From Plantago ovata (taxonomy: Eukaryota > Streptophyta > Magnoliopsida > Lamiales > Plantaginaceae), in assembly GCA_028274465.1 (NCBI GenBank), contig CM051456.1:121784880-121848879 (forward strand): a stretch of 64,000 bases of DNA, in the 5' to 3' direction. How positions within the stretch are numbered: the first letter of the stretch is position 1; every line of letters begins with the position of its first letter. Position numbers and translations under genes: made by a program. The notes below the pieces were generated by a model, which was not told the origin of the DNA, made no database searches, and saw only the letters and a list, made by a program, of their open reading frames with translations. This document shows positions 48,466 through 60,532 of the stretch, piece after piece.

Positions 48466-50173
48466 AACAAAGGGCAGGTAATAGTTTGGAAGATATTGCA
48501 CAGGCATACTTGGAGATTTTAATTGATAAGGGCTGAGTGGCTCTGACTGGCCGAGTAAAAGCCTTTCAAATCCACTTGTCCTCCAACATTGCTATCGAAT
48601 ATGACGCTACTACCGAATTATTTAAGCAGATTCCAAGCATAAACATTGTAAAGATACCTATATCGTATATCCTGCTTGTCTAGATAAGCTTCAAATATTA
48701 AAGTGCTCCTCTGATTGGCCAGTTGTGACTTTATATCAAATTTTCATCTCTCAAAAAACTTGATTTCATTTTGTGTATCCTATTGGATTCATTTAAGATG
48801 CTGGCGATTTGATTAATCTTGAAGTACTCAAATTACAAAAAAAATTGTCTTTCTTGGTCATAAAACCAGCTCCAATGGAGCCATGAACCCAACAGAAGGA
48901 GGAGGGAGTTTCTGCTACTCGTCATTGTTGTTGAAATGTTTGAATCTGATCATGCCAGCCACATTTAGAGGCTTCTTCAACTCATATTGTATCACAACAT
49001 ATGTTTTGTTTTGTATCATGTTTTGGCATATGTACCCTCAGGTTCTTTTATTTGCTTTGTATTTTTCCTGATTTTGTAAACAATGTAATGAACAGAAAGT
49101 TTTTATTGATTCAAGTTGCGAATTCCTGAATTCATATTGAACCTTTTACCTTCCTAATTACCTAGATAGCCTCGTCTCAGTGGAGTACCCCAATCGCTGT
49201 AGTAACTATCTGATCATTTATAGGTCAAGAACAGGGAAAGATATGGTTTAACAGGATCAACTGATGGAACCCATCAAATTAGTTGTGTGCTTACAGTTTT
49301 AAAATAGGTGACCTGGTAAATCTGTTTTAAGTGTGATGAGGTAACATAACTCTCATGATCACCCCTGGGGATTTATGCTTCTTCAATTGGAGATTTTGGG
49401 CATGTTTGTGCTGAGAATGTATTTGTTCACAACAGCCTGTTTCGAAAAGATCTCTGTTTAGAAGCTTAATTTTTGTAACTACAATTTATTCTCCAGCATA
49501 TCGCCTCTCTAGTTTTCGTCATCTTCCTAGTGTATATATAGTGCTAAACTGCGCAAGTGTATGTGAATAGAAGGCAATAATATCTTTCAGATTCCTTTTT
49601 GGAAGGTCATTTGAAACAACATATAATGAAAATTTGGTTAGGCCTACATTCAAACCGAAAGCACAGAAATCTGTTTACTCAAAAACACAAGAAGAAATCT
49701 GTTTGGCTGAATACTGTTTCATTGCATTGGCAACCAAGAAAGAGAAGAACTTGTGTTAGACGATGCAAATTATCAATTGTCATACTGAACTTTCAGTAGT
49801 TGTGAAAGAAACTGAAAACCAACTTAAGTATCATGCTTATTTTGTGCAGTTTTTCAAATTAAATGATGAATGTGCGTGCATACAATTGTGCAGTTGCACT
49901 GCATTCTTAAAATCCAATTCTGATCGATGTTCATAAGTAAAAGTTACCCATAATTCAATTATTAGACAGATTTATGGGACTGGATCAGTGGAACTCTTTT
50001 CAGGCAAAAGGTGTGCTTAACAGGATTACAGTTGGGAATAACAAATTCCACAAACATGCAAAGAGCACCATCTGGACAACCACATATAAACATAATGCTC
50101 AAACTCTGTCTCTTCTTTTATCCTGAAAGTTTGGAGTCCTTACAGAAGATTCAGCCAACTTGGTAAATGGTAG
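48466..50173. other. Spacer and upstream region of the first GASA gene
   Basis: Short frames at 48883-49071 and 49599-49799 have no known family or splice support. The right end is the GASA promoter and leader; no clear TATA element was assigned. Confidence 0.4.
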
Positions 50174-51034
50174 ATGATGAGCACCAAGGCTTTTCTGTTG
50201 TTGTTGATGCTTTACTTCATCCTGCTATATAAGGTTTGTATGTCTTGCTTATCTGTTGGAATTAGTTGCTCTGTTCATTCTTTGGAAATCTTTCTATCCG
50301 ATAGCTTTTTACTCCATCTGTGAAAGGTGAAATGTCCTACTATCGCTCTGTAGACATATCACATATAGACGCATCTTCTTTTACCTTCTTGCTTTGATTT
50401 TCTTGATAAGATGTCGTGTTTGGTACAACTAGCCTTTGGAATTTGCTTCTTTTGCTGATTAAACTTGTATAGGTATCGGAACATATATTCTTGAGTTCTT
50501 CTAAACTTTCTTCAAGAACTGATGATTATACGTTTATACGCGTAACTTTGGGGGTACATATGCATTTACCGTTTATTCTGCATAACTTAATGAATGTCTG
50601 TGACCATGTGATGTTAGATGGAGATATACAAGGGAGAAAAGCTTGTAGTTGAAGATGGTAAAATTGGTAAGTACATGAAAATGAAATATTCTTTGGTAAA
50701 CTTCTTTCTGTATGCGAATATTTTACTACCTGACGGTTTATACTCAGACTGCAAATCAAGATGTGCTCATAGATGCAGCAAGGCAGGGAGGCGTAAAATT
50801 TGCATGAGGGCGTGTAACACGTGCTGTGCTAGGTGTAACTGTGTGCCACCTGGTACCGCTGGAAACACAGATGTGTGCCCTTGTTACGCAGCGATGAAAA
50901 CTCATCATGGTAGACCCAAATGTCCGCGAGCCAGAATCAGCACTCATCAGTTTGATGACTGTTTTTGTTATAGAAAGAAAATATGTTGCCCGGTTTGTAA
51001 AGTATACAATGTTCATGCTGGACCGTGCACGTGA
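50174..51034 (+). CDS. GASA/snakin peptide with a cysteine-rich C-terminal extension
   Basis: Exons 50174-50233, 50618-50666 and 50748-51034 give 131 residues. Exon 1 is a signal peptide (MMSTKAFLLLLMLYFILLYK; a second ATG lies three bases on). Exon 3 carries the full GASA domain with all 12 cysteines (CKSRCAHRC, CMRACNTCCARCNCVPPGT, then CPCY and RPKCP). GASA proteins normally stop right after KCP. Here the next codon is CGA where the neighbouring paralogue has TGA, and the frame runs on for 35 residues with six more cysteines (DDCFCYRKKICCPVC and a final PCT). GASA peptides are secreted, often gibberellin-regulated and antimicrobial. The tail is either a new domain or a stop-loss by chance. 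The gene faces a paralogue 100 bp away. Confidence 0.88.
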
Positions 51035-51134
51035 AATGCTCGAAATCCAACCAAAGTTTATTCATATAACATTATCAATACACGCAGACCAATTTCGAAA
51101 AGCCAAGAAGATTACTGAGAACCATCAGTGCACT

Positions 51135-51771
51135 TCAAGGACATTTAGGCTTGTTTCCATGAGTTTTTTGTTTAGCATAGCAGGGGCAGTGGTTCTTGTT
51201 CCCATAGGTACCAGGTGGAACACAATTGCATCTTGCACAACAGGTCTTGCACGCTCGTCCGCACACGTTCTTTCTTGATGATTTCTTGCACCTCCTTGCG
51301 CAAGCATAGCTGCAATCTGTAACGTATATGGGTTTGCACCAAATGTAAGAACTAAACCATTTCACGAGTAACATTTTAATTTATAGCTGAAACAAACAAT
51401 TCATTACTTATTTTTCCATGGTGCGATTTCTTCAAAAGTCCTGTGACATGTCCTCCAGCATGATCCTGAAGCAAAAGTATCAACTTGAGTTCAGGAATTT
51501 GGAAACTGTGAATCATGAAAATTTCATGATTGCAATCTTTGATCAGCTTCATGCGTAAAATGGAAACAAAGAAGTTGATGTGAACCGTACCTGATCAATA
51601 GTAGCATCACTAGCTGATGCTGCCTCCACAAAAACCTGAAAGTGTAAAATGGCCGAATCAAACTCATCGTATTGTAGACGTGTATTTCAATTAGTTTCTA
51701 TCAGAAAACTCGTTACATAAATGTACCTGAAAGAATAGAGTAGCTATGAGCAAAAGAGAAAGGAGCTTCAT
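51135..51771 (-). CDS. GASA/snakin peptide (gibberellin-regulated family)
   Basis: Four exons on the minus strand, 51727-51771, 51591-51635, 51408-51465 and 51135-51316, give 109 residues. The signal peptide is MKLLSLLLIATLFFQVFVEA. A short variable pro-region (DHAGGHVTGLLKKSHHGKI) follows. The GASA domain has 12 cysteines in standard spacing (CSYACARRCKKSS, CGRACKTCCARCNCVPPGT, CPCYAKQKTHGNKPKCP) and stops at TGA just after KCP, the normal length. It is secreted to the apoplast or wall. The first two introns are phase 0 and the third phase 1, matching the last intron of the facing gene. A TATA box lies about 70 bp upstream. The two genes are tail to tail and their transcripts may overlap. 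Confidence 0.95.
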
Positions 51772-51838
51772 GATAGTAACTTGAACCAAATGATGTGAAA
51801 CTTATTTACAACTTGGGTTTTGTACAGAGTGATGTTAG

Positions 51839-51848
51839 CTATTTATAG
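51839..51848 (-). promoter_or_regulatory. TATA box of the minus-strand GASA gene
   Basis: CTATAAATAG on the minus strand, about 70 bp upstream of the ATG at 51771. A strong plant TATA element. Confidence 0.75.
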
Positions 51849-52824
51849 ATACACAGTGGCCTTTCTGAACTTATCCTTTATCAAGGCTGGTCACATGAAA
51901 TTGTCTTAACAAAATATATCACAGACTTTGTGTGCATATTTGCTGGTCCTTCAATTTTAGACCCTTTGGAACTTTCTGCCATTTGAGAACAGCTCATATT
52001 TGATTCTTTGGCTTTGTAGACAGTATGGACAATAGCATGGGGCTACAAAAGAATATGGACCCTCCTATATTATTTTCCTCTGTGTTTAAGACAATTTTTA
52101 GCAGCTGTAAGGAAAGCAAGGGCATCTAAATATACGATAGATACCGAATAGGCCTAAGCAAAAAGGCTAGCATATTACATGCATATTTATTGTTCCATTA
52201 TTGTTACACTAGTTTCTTCTCTTTCCTTTTCTTGGCATCGTACGCGGAGGGTGATGAATAAGATATTCTTCAAATATGTTGTGATGAGGAATGCTTCCAA
52301 ATGTTCACCGACGATACAACTGGATTGAATCTATATTTCTAACTTCTAAGAATATCCAATATACGTGGCGTTTCTACTTGATTCAACAACTGTTGGTATA
52401 GTACGACCTGTGTTGTCCTTTACGAGCTGGGGAGCTGCATATCTTAGGATATGATAGAGATGGTTTCTCTAGCTGTGAAGAAAGTAGCTTAAGAACAGCT
52501 AAGCTCACGAGTGTCCTGATATGCTATGCATGTCTGGACTGAAGTAAGACAGCTTAAAATGGCACAACCACAAGATTAGACTCTAGCAATCATATTTTCA
52601 TTTTGTCAAAGATTATTGTTGCAAAAAAGTAGAAAAAGGTATTTTGAAATACCTCATTTATTTTCTTCTCAGCTTGTCCTCTCGTGCCATTACTCGAACA
52701 CTTGACCTCAGTGATATAGATTAAGTTCCTAAACCAACAGGGCCAAGCAGAGCAGGCAGTTTAAGGCTACTCTTGACTCTATCTATATCACTATATGCAC
52801 TTCTCTCTTTCTTTAATTCTACTA
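51849..52824. other. GASA upstream region and spacer
   Basis: No gene recognised. The stretch at 52660-52730 (CATTACTCGAACACTTGACC) has a reversed tRNA-like B box and may be an old SINE piece, without clear ends. Confidence 0.4.
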
Positions 52825-53077
52825 GCTCTGCCTCGGTAGAAATTATCCAGTTGACTTTTTTCGGTCAACAGTTTTCAACTTTGACTCCCGATTAATCTTA
52901 AACTATAATGATTAAATATTTAATAAAATTATATTATGAAAATTTAAGTTCTATATTTTCATAATATGATTTCGTCAAATACTTTATCATTATAGTTTAA
53001 GAGTAATCGAGAGTCAAAGTTGAACACTGATGACCGAAAAAGGTCAAACTGGGTAATTTAGAGTGGGACGGAGGGAG
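52825..53077. mobile_element. Stowaway MITE, family E copy
   Basis: The right end GGGACGGAGGGAG with TA (53078-53079) is a clear Stowaway end. The left end (near 52825) is worn. A long internal fold-back includes TTCAACTTTGACTCCCGATT against its near complement. Same family as the element at 53558-53801. Confidence 0.75.
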
Positions 53078-53139
53078 TATCATTTTTCTTCTCTTTTCCT
53101 CTTAAAATATGTCAGTGATAATATTGGAGCAATGACTGT

Positions 53140-53342
53140 TAATTCGGGGCGGAACCGGGAATTATAGTTAGGGGGGAGGGGGCGAGCTTACATATAAATT
53201 ATTTTTTGAAGGTTCGGGGGGTCAAAAGTTGAAAAATCGTAAAAATTATCTTTAAATTTTTTTAAAAATCGTAAAATTCTTTCAAAAAAAATTTTCGGGG
53301 GTGCCAAGGCCCCCGCCGGCCCCCTTGGTTCCACCCCTATGT
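53140..53342. mobile_element. GC-ended hAT-like MITE
   Basis: The left end GGGGCGGAACC and right end GGTTCCACCCC are inverted. The interior has AT-rich runs and G/C blocks. It resembles the element at 9.4-9.67 kb. No clear 8-bp duplication was seen. Confidence 0.5.
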
Positions 53343-53557
53343 GACAGCATTTTACCTTCTGTATGTTAAAACGCCCGACCATTAACAAAATTACACAGAT
53401 TCGGTTGACATTAACAATTTCATGATGTTTTATGATATATGACGATAGGACTCTTATTAAGCAATTGGAATTGGAACACACATAGTGCAATACTTGAAAA
53501 AACTATCGGTATAACGAGAAGTTTTTGTGGTGCATGCTCAACATCTAGAAAAGAGCA

Positions 53558-53801
53558 CTCTCTCCGTCCCATTATAATGTTAGTATCCATTTTGATTTTT
53601 TTGGTCAACATCTTTCACATTTGGTTCCTGATTACACTAAAATTATGTTGATAAAATATGTAACGAAATTATGTTATAAATTTTCATAATATGAATTTGT
53701 TAAATATTTTATCATTATAATATAAAAGTAATTGAGAGTAAAAATGAAAACTGTTGACCGGAAAAAGTCACAACAGGTAAATTATAATGGGAAAGGGGGA
53801 G
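53558..53801. mobile_element. Stowaway MITE, family E second copy
   Basis: The element starts CTCTCTCCGTCCCATTATAAT and ends ATTATAATGGGAAAGGGGGAG with TA next. Its interior fold-back (GGTCAACATC... and ...CTGTTGACC) matches the copy 480 bp to the left. Confidence 0.8.
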
Positions 53802-54006
53802 TATCATAATTATGCGAAATTTCCCAACTGAGAATTCTGGTTTAGAAAACACACTTGATCAAGAAAGTTAGCCAGCCCAAGATCAAGCTAGTGGACCGAA
53901 TGTGAGCAAGACACTTTCGGCCTTTGGGCTGACTCTTCATGACACTAAAAAAATGAACCGGGTTAACTACATACAGCCTTTCTTATATAGTGCTGCTTTA
54001 GCTAGT

Positions 54007-55260
54007 TGTTGGGTTGTGGCCTTTGTTGTTATGCCTTTTTTTAATTTTGACTACTAAGGATGAGGTCAATGCAACTAATTAAGTAAATTCTAACCCTTAA
54101 ATGCAATAACTCATAAATTACCTCCAATAGGTATGTCATCACTCATCACAATGAAGAAAAAGACTGGATTATGAAGGGAAACATTAACCGTCACCCAAAT
54201 CTAAAAGAGGCCTGTCATCATGAGACCAAAATCAACTATATTAATCAGCTCTTGGATTTTATAAATAAATTGGTGGAGCTTATACAGTACCTCACAAGGA
54301 CTCTAAAGAACTTATCTAAATATCTTCTAACCAGTCGGAAATTCACCTAATGACATCACATGCCTTTTTATTAAGGGATTATGTAAAGTAGACAGAGTGT
54401 AAATACCTTATCCGACAACGATCTTATCCAACCAGAAGTAAAGACCAATGGAATAATTGAATAACCAAAGAGTGCTAGTATATCCCATAGCATATCTCCG
54501 ACCACGAATCAACTAACGGATTGGGCCTTAGCCCACGAACTATGCATAATGGAATTCCAACACTCCTCCCCCTCGAAACAGAACTTGTCCCCAAGTTCCT
54601 TCCGGGACAAGGCTCCACTTCAAGCTGTCGAAATCACCCCACGTCCAATCGGAGCAACTATCTTGGAACTAGCACCAACTTCTCTCTGTTGATGCTTCTT
54701 CTCATAGGAAAGGTCTGTCCTGACACCTTTACTGACTCTCACTTCTCTATCTCCTCCTCTCAGCCATCGAAAGATTTACCATGTGTTTATTCAGACGTCT
54801 TCATTTTACGCGGTGCTCTTTATCACCATTTATCCATTACCCCAGATATATAGTGACGGACATTTGCTTGCAATCCCACAACATCGGGCCCACCATATCA
54901 AGTCAAGACATCCCAAAGATAATGTCAACTCCATATTCTGATATTGGCGCAGCAAACAAGTAAAGACTCGTACTCCCCGAATCATGAAACATCATACATA
55001 GTCCTAAGTCCTAACATTGAGTGCATCGAGTCTTGTGGCCACTTGCCAATCGTACCCAGTTTTGTTCTCCATGTTTTTTCAGGCTGCAACCATCCTGACC
55101 TCTTAACCACTGATTGATAATGAAAGTTAGATTAACACCACTACCTGGTAGAGCAGTATCCACCATGATGATGAAGATAATCCAAAAAATTGTTCTTAAT
55201 TTATTTGATTTTTTTTCCATTCCTTTTCTCTCTATATCCATCATAATGCCAATCAGATCC
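54007..55260 (-). mobile_element. Ty3/gypsy fossil: 3' LTR plus internal remnant
   Basis: Read on the minus strand, a 556-bp LTR (54007-54562, starting TGTTGGAATT and ending CCAACA) follows a purine-rich tract and the AACTTGGGGACAAGTTCTG-type pre-LTR sequence common to Ty3/gypsy elements. The internal part to about 55260 shows aspartic-protease-region similarity of the kind found between gag and reverse transcriptase. No 5' LTR, reverse transcriptase or integrase was found in the window. Broken and mostly deleted, with many breaks. Age cannot be estimated from one LTR. Confidence 0.65.
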
Positions 55261-57821
55261 TATTGTATTTATTTAGCGGTGGCTAAACTATATAATATTG
55301 ATCATAATAAATTACTAATTATATATATTATATATTACAGTTTGATGACAAAACGTGAATGAAATTCATAACATAATTAAAACTAGAATCCGAGGTGATT
55401 AAGTGGAGATTTAGGAAATGATGGTAAATGAGTCAAGTTGATAATAGGTCTATGATCAAGTTAAGCAAGCAATAATCATCTAGGGATAAAACTTTCCGAC
55501 TCCTGTGGCCATCATTCCTCAATTAGCCTGCACACACATATATATAGTCCCACTTTACAATGCAAGAAATTTCCAATAGCATCAAGTTATGAAGTTTAAT
55601 TGGATCAATATAAAATATAATAATATTAAAAATTCACCCTACAATATTGTTTTAAATGTTAACATTGGTCAAGTTATATGATCGTTTTAGCCATATGAAT
55701 TCTATAGCTTTAATAACTTAGAAACTCGCAATTACTATATAAATTATAAATAAGTTGCACCTGACTCACATCCTTTAATCACCTCTGTAAATCATCTTAT
55801 AATTTTGTTAATTTCCATCTAAACTGAAACAAGAGCACTAAGAAGGATATATAATGTACTACTAAAAAACACAAACATCTTGATAAAAAGTTTAAGATAA
55901 ACCCTGCAATTGTTTTTTACACTTTGAACATATATACAAATAAGAGATTCTTATCTTGAAGTTGAAAAAGAAGAGCATTGTCTTTATATATAATTGTGGA
56001 TTAAATTAAATAATTAAGTGCAGAAAGGAGAGACAAATGGAATAAACTTGTAATGCAGCAATCATCAGACATCTCTGTCTCATATCTGAGGTAAATAAAA
56101 TGGTAAGGGAGGGGAGAGGAGACAAATATTTGGTTTTGTGTGGAGACATGTCTTAATCAAAACCTTAGTTTAAGGGTGGGTTCCCTTTATTATAAGAGTC
56201 TCTAGAAGCTTTACTTAAGTCCTTTTCAAGTTTAGTTAATCACCCCCACAGTGACCCACCCCCAACCCAATAATTAATACTAGTAATATGTTGTAGTTGT
56301 TTTTTCTTCTAATGATCATATATTTTACATTCATACATACAGGTAGATACACTAATATATGTCTGTGTGTGTCTTATGATGATAGGTTTGAAAATTTTGT
56401 TCCAAGCTACAATGGTGTTTTTGTAGGCGATCTAGTACAACTTCCATTAGACAGACCCACAAACCGCCCCAGTCAATTAACCACTTGCTTGGTTTACACT
56501 GTTACTGCCTTCCCAAAGCAATCTAACCCCTTAAACTTGGGGTGGCCGGTAAATTTTCCAAATTGGAGCGTTATTTAGTCTTCAGAATATCTCAACCCAA
56601 TGTATAAAATTAAGAAGATGGACTAGAAATCCGCTAAGGGTGGCTCGGTAAAGACGATTGGTAAAATGGAGTAATATCCACTATATATCTCTCATATAAT
56701 GCAGATTTGTGGTACTGTATATGACTTCTGAATTTTAACATGTTGCACTTAGTGCAATTTAAATTGACTTGCGTGGTTTGTAATCTTTTAAATAATAAGT
56801 ACCGCCATACTTAAAGTAATAGTCACCAAGTAACTCTAGCTTGAAAATCTATCATAAAGAGAGTATCAAGTATTGACTATACATCTGAAGACATAGTTGC
56901 GTCAACTATGAAGATCGATGGAACCTAAATATTTTGAGTTTAGGCCGAATTTTGAGCAATTTAATCCTTACGTTCACTGTAAATTTTTACGCTTCCTTCC
57001 TAGCCGAATCTTTATCGACCGTGTAAAAGGCTTACCGTTACCTGGTGGTCTAAGTTGGTGTTTTGAGAGTATGCTACAAGGGTTAATCATACAATACATT
57101 ATAACATCGTGCTATGCACTTTAGAAAAAACCCTTAACCCAGGCACTGTTTTCATGATACTTCCAGAAGGTTTCCTTCCCTTGAGTGTATGTATTTGTAG
57201 TGAGTCCCCCCCGGATGGATTGAGACTTGGAAACTAGTAACGCGTGAACAGTCAAAATTAAAGGTAGATCAAATTAATCATACGTATACGATGACTGTTC
57301 TGTTTTGTTGTGTTGTTCCACAGCAAAAAGAAGGGGAACCAGCTTTAATATATAGTGATCTGTAAAATCAATCTTGTTCAAAACATATATACTCCCGATA
57401 GATAGGTAAGTGAACGTGGCTGGCATGCGTTGTTGAAAATTTGACACACACTTATCAAAACTGGTTCCGAAAGTTCAATTCTACAACAAATCAAAAGCCC
57501 TCGTGAGAAAATAAAGTTGATAACAACAAACCAACAATCATCAATTTCACACCCCCACCCCTTTAATCATCTACTTTCACTTGCATCTCATGTATGTAAA
57601 AGTTAATTTTAATTTCCTCCTCCATGTAGTTAATATCATAATCATATCACATTACTAAATCCTACTAGTAAAACATAATTCAAGTCATTAATTTATCGTT
57701 TTTAACCCGTATCTGAAATGGATCATCAATTCCACTCACTACCTCACTCCATACAGTAGTACGTACAAAGATGGGAATTACACTAATCCCTTGATTATGG
57801 TAACTCGAATTGGGGTAAATT
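55261..57821. other. AT-rich spacer
   Basis: Short frames (for example 56297-56578 and 56918-57124) have no known family or splice context. No RNA gene or repeat family recognised. Confidence 0.5.
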
Positions 57822-58101
57822 TGTAACGACCCGTCACTAATCGACCGAAGGCCCGACCCTTTGAGCCGGCGCGGTTACTCCTGAACTGCTCCCGGGGTGA
57901 TATGTTGGCCCCACAAACCAACACTGTGTTCTAATCCGACACTGTGTTCTAATCTGCGCGTTTTGTCCTCACTTGTGCGCACACCGGGAAGTTCCCAATA
58001 GGTCACTCATTCTAGAATTAATTCAGAGCAAACAAGTTTAACTCTAAAATTCTTTTAGATGGATTTCTGAAAAAAAAGATGCACCTTGTTGAGTAGTGTC
58101 A
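57822..58101 (-). mobile_element. Cassandra-like TRIM LTR carrying a 5S rRNA-derived segment
   Basis: On the plus strand the piece starts TGTAACGACCCG and contains, at about 57970-58090, a reversed copy of 5S rRNA: TTCCCAATAGGTCACTCATT, then CTAGAAT, then AGCAAACAAGTTTAACTC against 5S TCCCAGGAGGTCACCCATCC, CTAGTAC and AAGCACGCTTAACT. A 5S-derived segment inside a short LTR beginning or ending with TGTAAC/GTTACA is the hallmark of Cassandra retrotransposons. Only one LTR is seen. Solo and old; the right boundary is approximate. Confidence 0.55.
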
Positions 58102-58724
58102 ACCCCTTTAACCCTATGAAATTCTATATACAAAATTAAATTAGTTCACAATTATTTGAACTTTTGGTGCAATGTGACAGTATTTTGCACAAGATCGAAC
58201 AATGAATGTCGTATAGACACGCATGAAAGAATGTGTTTTTAAGCTTTGCATCTATATTATTATCTATTCGAAGAACTATAATTGCAACTCAAAGTTAATT
58301 AATTAATTTATGTGCAACTTTTCCAAATGTAATTATCAGAATATCTAATCCGTATTATTATATCAGTTAGCCAAATCTATGTCACAATCCGTTCATATAG
58401 TTAAAGCTTATTTACTCGGAAAATTGTAAAAGAAAAGAAAGGGAAATAAATATAAAATGGTTAAAAGAGGGGGTCGGTAGATCACATAAGATTTGTTATG
58501 ATTATATTTCCTCATGTATTTTTGTTTGTAACTCTGACGTTCCACCTGAAGCTTGAATGCGATTGGTTAGTATAGGGTAATACCGTTACAACAAAAATTG
58601 TACTCCATATCAATGCTAGGCAGACTAACCGTTATAGCTCGTTTCATTTCCGAACTGAATCGATCACCATGAGTTCAAGATAGAAAATCACAAGTAATAA
58701 ATACTACTTTTCGCTAATTGTGTA
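58102..58724. other. Spacer without a recognised feature
   Basis: AT-rich sequence. Nothing recognised. Confidence 0.5.
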
Positions 58725-59024
58725 CTCCCTCATGAATTGAATATAAAATATTTTGGTTATTTTATTGTTTACAAAATATAAGATGTTTGAAGTTGGTGTC
58801 ATGTAATTGTGTGTTTTTTACAACTTTTTATGCAGTCAACCCCATTTTTTTATATTTTGTCTACAAAAACTATGCAAGGTTTTTATATCTCATTGGTCAT
58901 TTTATTTTTACAAGATACCAACATGTTTTTTTGCAATCTTTTTCAACAACAAAATTGATGAAGATCACATTTTATTAATATGTGTGAAAATGCTAAAACA
59001 TCTTATATTCAATTCAGAAGGGAG
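58725..59024. mobile_element. Stowaway-like MITE with long TIRs
   Basis: A 300-bp element with about 25-bp inverted ends (CTCCCTCATGAATTGAATAT and its near complement) bounded by TA (58723-58724, 59025-59026). A different family from those at 22.5 and 52.8 kb. Confidence 0.85.
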
Positions 59025-59026
59025 TA

Positions 59027-59817
59027 CAATTTTGTAACTGATGAGCTTATTTTTTTAGCTCTGGCGACTCGAGCACTCGCGAGCAAATACAAGTCGAACT
59101 TTTCGAACAGCTCACCAACAATTTGATCACTTGAAGAGCCAAGCTCAAGCAGCCTTAAAATTCTGGTAATCATTGATCGATAGAGTCAAAACTCGACTCC
59201 CCAATCGGCTTACCCTATTGGTCTCCTAGAATATGACCTAGTTGTTGGAAATGGAAATCTTGATTATGATAAGATTTAAAAACATGCACCAAAATACTGG
59301 CTAAATCGTACTACCCATGATATTATGTTTTATTGGAATTCTCTTCCCACACTCTTAGATATAGTATGACAATTTTTAAGTGATTCCAAAGTTTGTACAT
59401 GTCCAAATTAAACTTGGAAACTCTTTGTTGCAAAATCCATAAAATTCAACTTTATTTACTACTCCTACTAGCCTATATAACAACGGATTAAAGATAAAGT
59501 TTGGGTGGAGAACATATAGAGACAAAAACAGGTGTCTATACAATTTACTCCAAGAGTGACTACATTTTATTTACCGCTTGGTAGGATAGCTAGCTAGGTA
59601 GCTTTTGGTTCCTAGGTAGAGCAATCACCTTTCCGACCAAACCGATCAAGATTCTAACAAGAAATTAGTACTGCACTACACTAGTAGATGCCAATTAATC
59701 CACTTCGTGGTCATTTTTTCAATTAGTATTGCATAATTAATTACCACTTGCATAGACTAACAATGATGACTGATTATATCCATAATTTTTGTATTTTTAT
59801 ATCTGTTGTTAATTGTT
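59027..59817. other. Spacer without a recognised feature
   Basis: AT-rich sequence. Nothing recognised. Confidence 0.45.
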
Positions 59818-60331
59818 GTTAATGTAAAATTATGTTCAATCCTCGAACTGGATTTGGACGTTCCGAAGGGCGCTCTACTAAACATTTAGGGCCGACCAAG
59901 TGCTATATATGGACCGTCTCCTAGCATTTTGGTCCTCCCCAAATGATCCACTAAGGCAAATAGAGCAAGCCCAAAAGGAACAAAGCCTTGCATATTGGGC
60001 CAAGCCCATCAAATGCTTATAGGCCTTTTACACCCATATGGCTTCATCCTAACCGGACACTTGACATGATCTTGAAGAAGACTACTTGTATATGAGAGCT
60101 ATAAATAGCATCTACATTTCATCATTTGAAGGTAATCAATAGTCAATCAATCAATCTCTACTCTAAGCTCTACCTTATTTACTAGAATGACTAGTAGTCC
60201 TCTACACGTAAAGTCGTTCCTCCAGTTTGATCACTAGACAAACCGAATAATCGTTACTAACCCTCCTCTTGAAGTACAGATGACGCTCGCGGATTAGCAC
60301 GAACTAGAGAGAACTATATTCATCTATAACA
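59818..60331 (+). mobile_element. Possible solo LTR
   Basis: A GC-richer block with a TATAAATAGC promoter-like word (near 60100) followed by a leader-like stretch, as in a Ty3/gypsy LTR. Suggested ends are TGTTAATG and TATAACA, without a matching target duplication. No internal region. Old and isolated. Confidence 0.35.
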
Positions 60332-60384
60332 AATAAATAAAGGGATGCAACCCAAGAAAACTCAAGGATTGGACCTATTAGCAT

Positions 60385-60532
60385 TAATTATTACCTCATC
60401 CCTAAGCTAGTAGGTTCCATTTGGTGTCACCATCAATTCCTATTTTACCTATACTATAGATGACCAAAACAATTTAGATGGTGAAATTTGGAAATATCAT
60501 ATGATGATGAGTGAGGGATGAGGTGATAATTA
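60385..60532. mobile_element. Short fold-back element (MITE)
   Basis: The 19-bp ends TAATTATTACCTCATCCCT and their near-perfect complement enclose about 110 bp, which also folds back (CCATTTGGTGTCACCATC against GATGGTGAAATTTGG). Class not assigned. Confidence 0.65.

Noticed and set aside
50756-51307. Frames antisense to the two GASA genes
   Set aside because: They are shadows of the GASA domain, which has all 12 cysteines on the sense strand.
57970-58090. A functional 5S rRNA gene
   Set aside because: The match to 5S is too diverged and is embedded in an LTR-like block.
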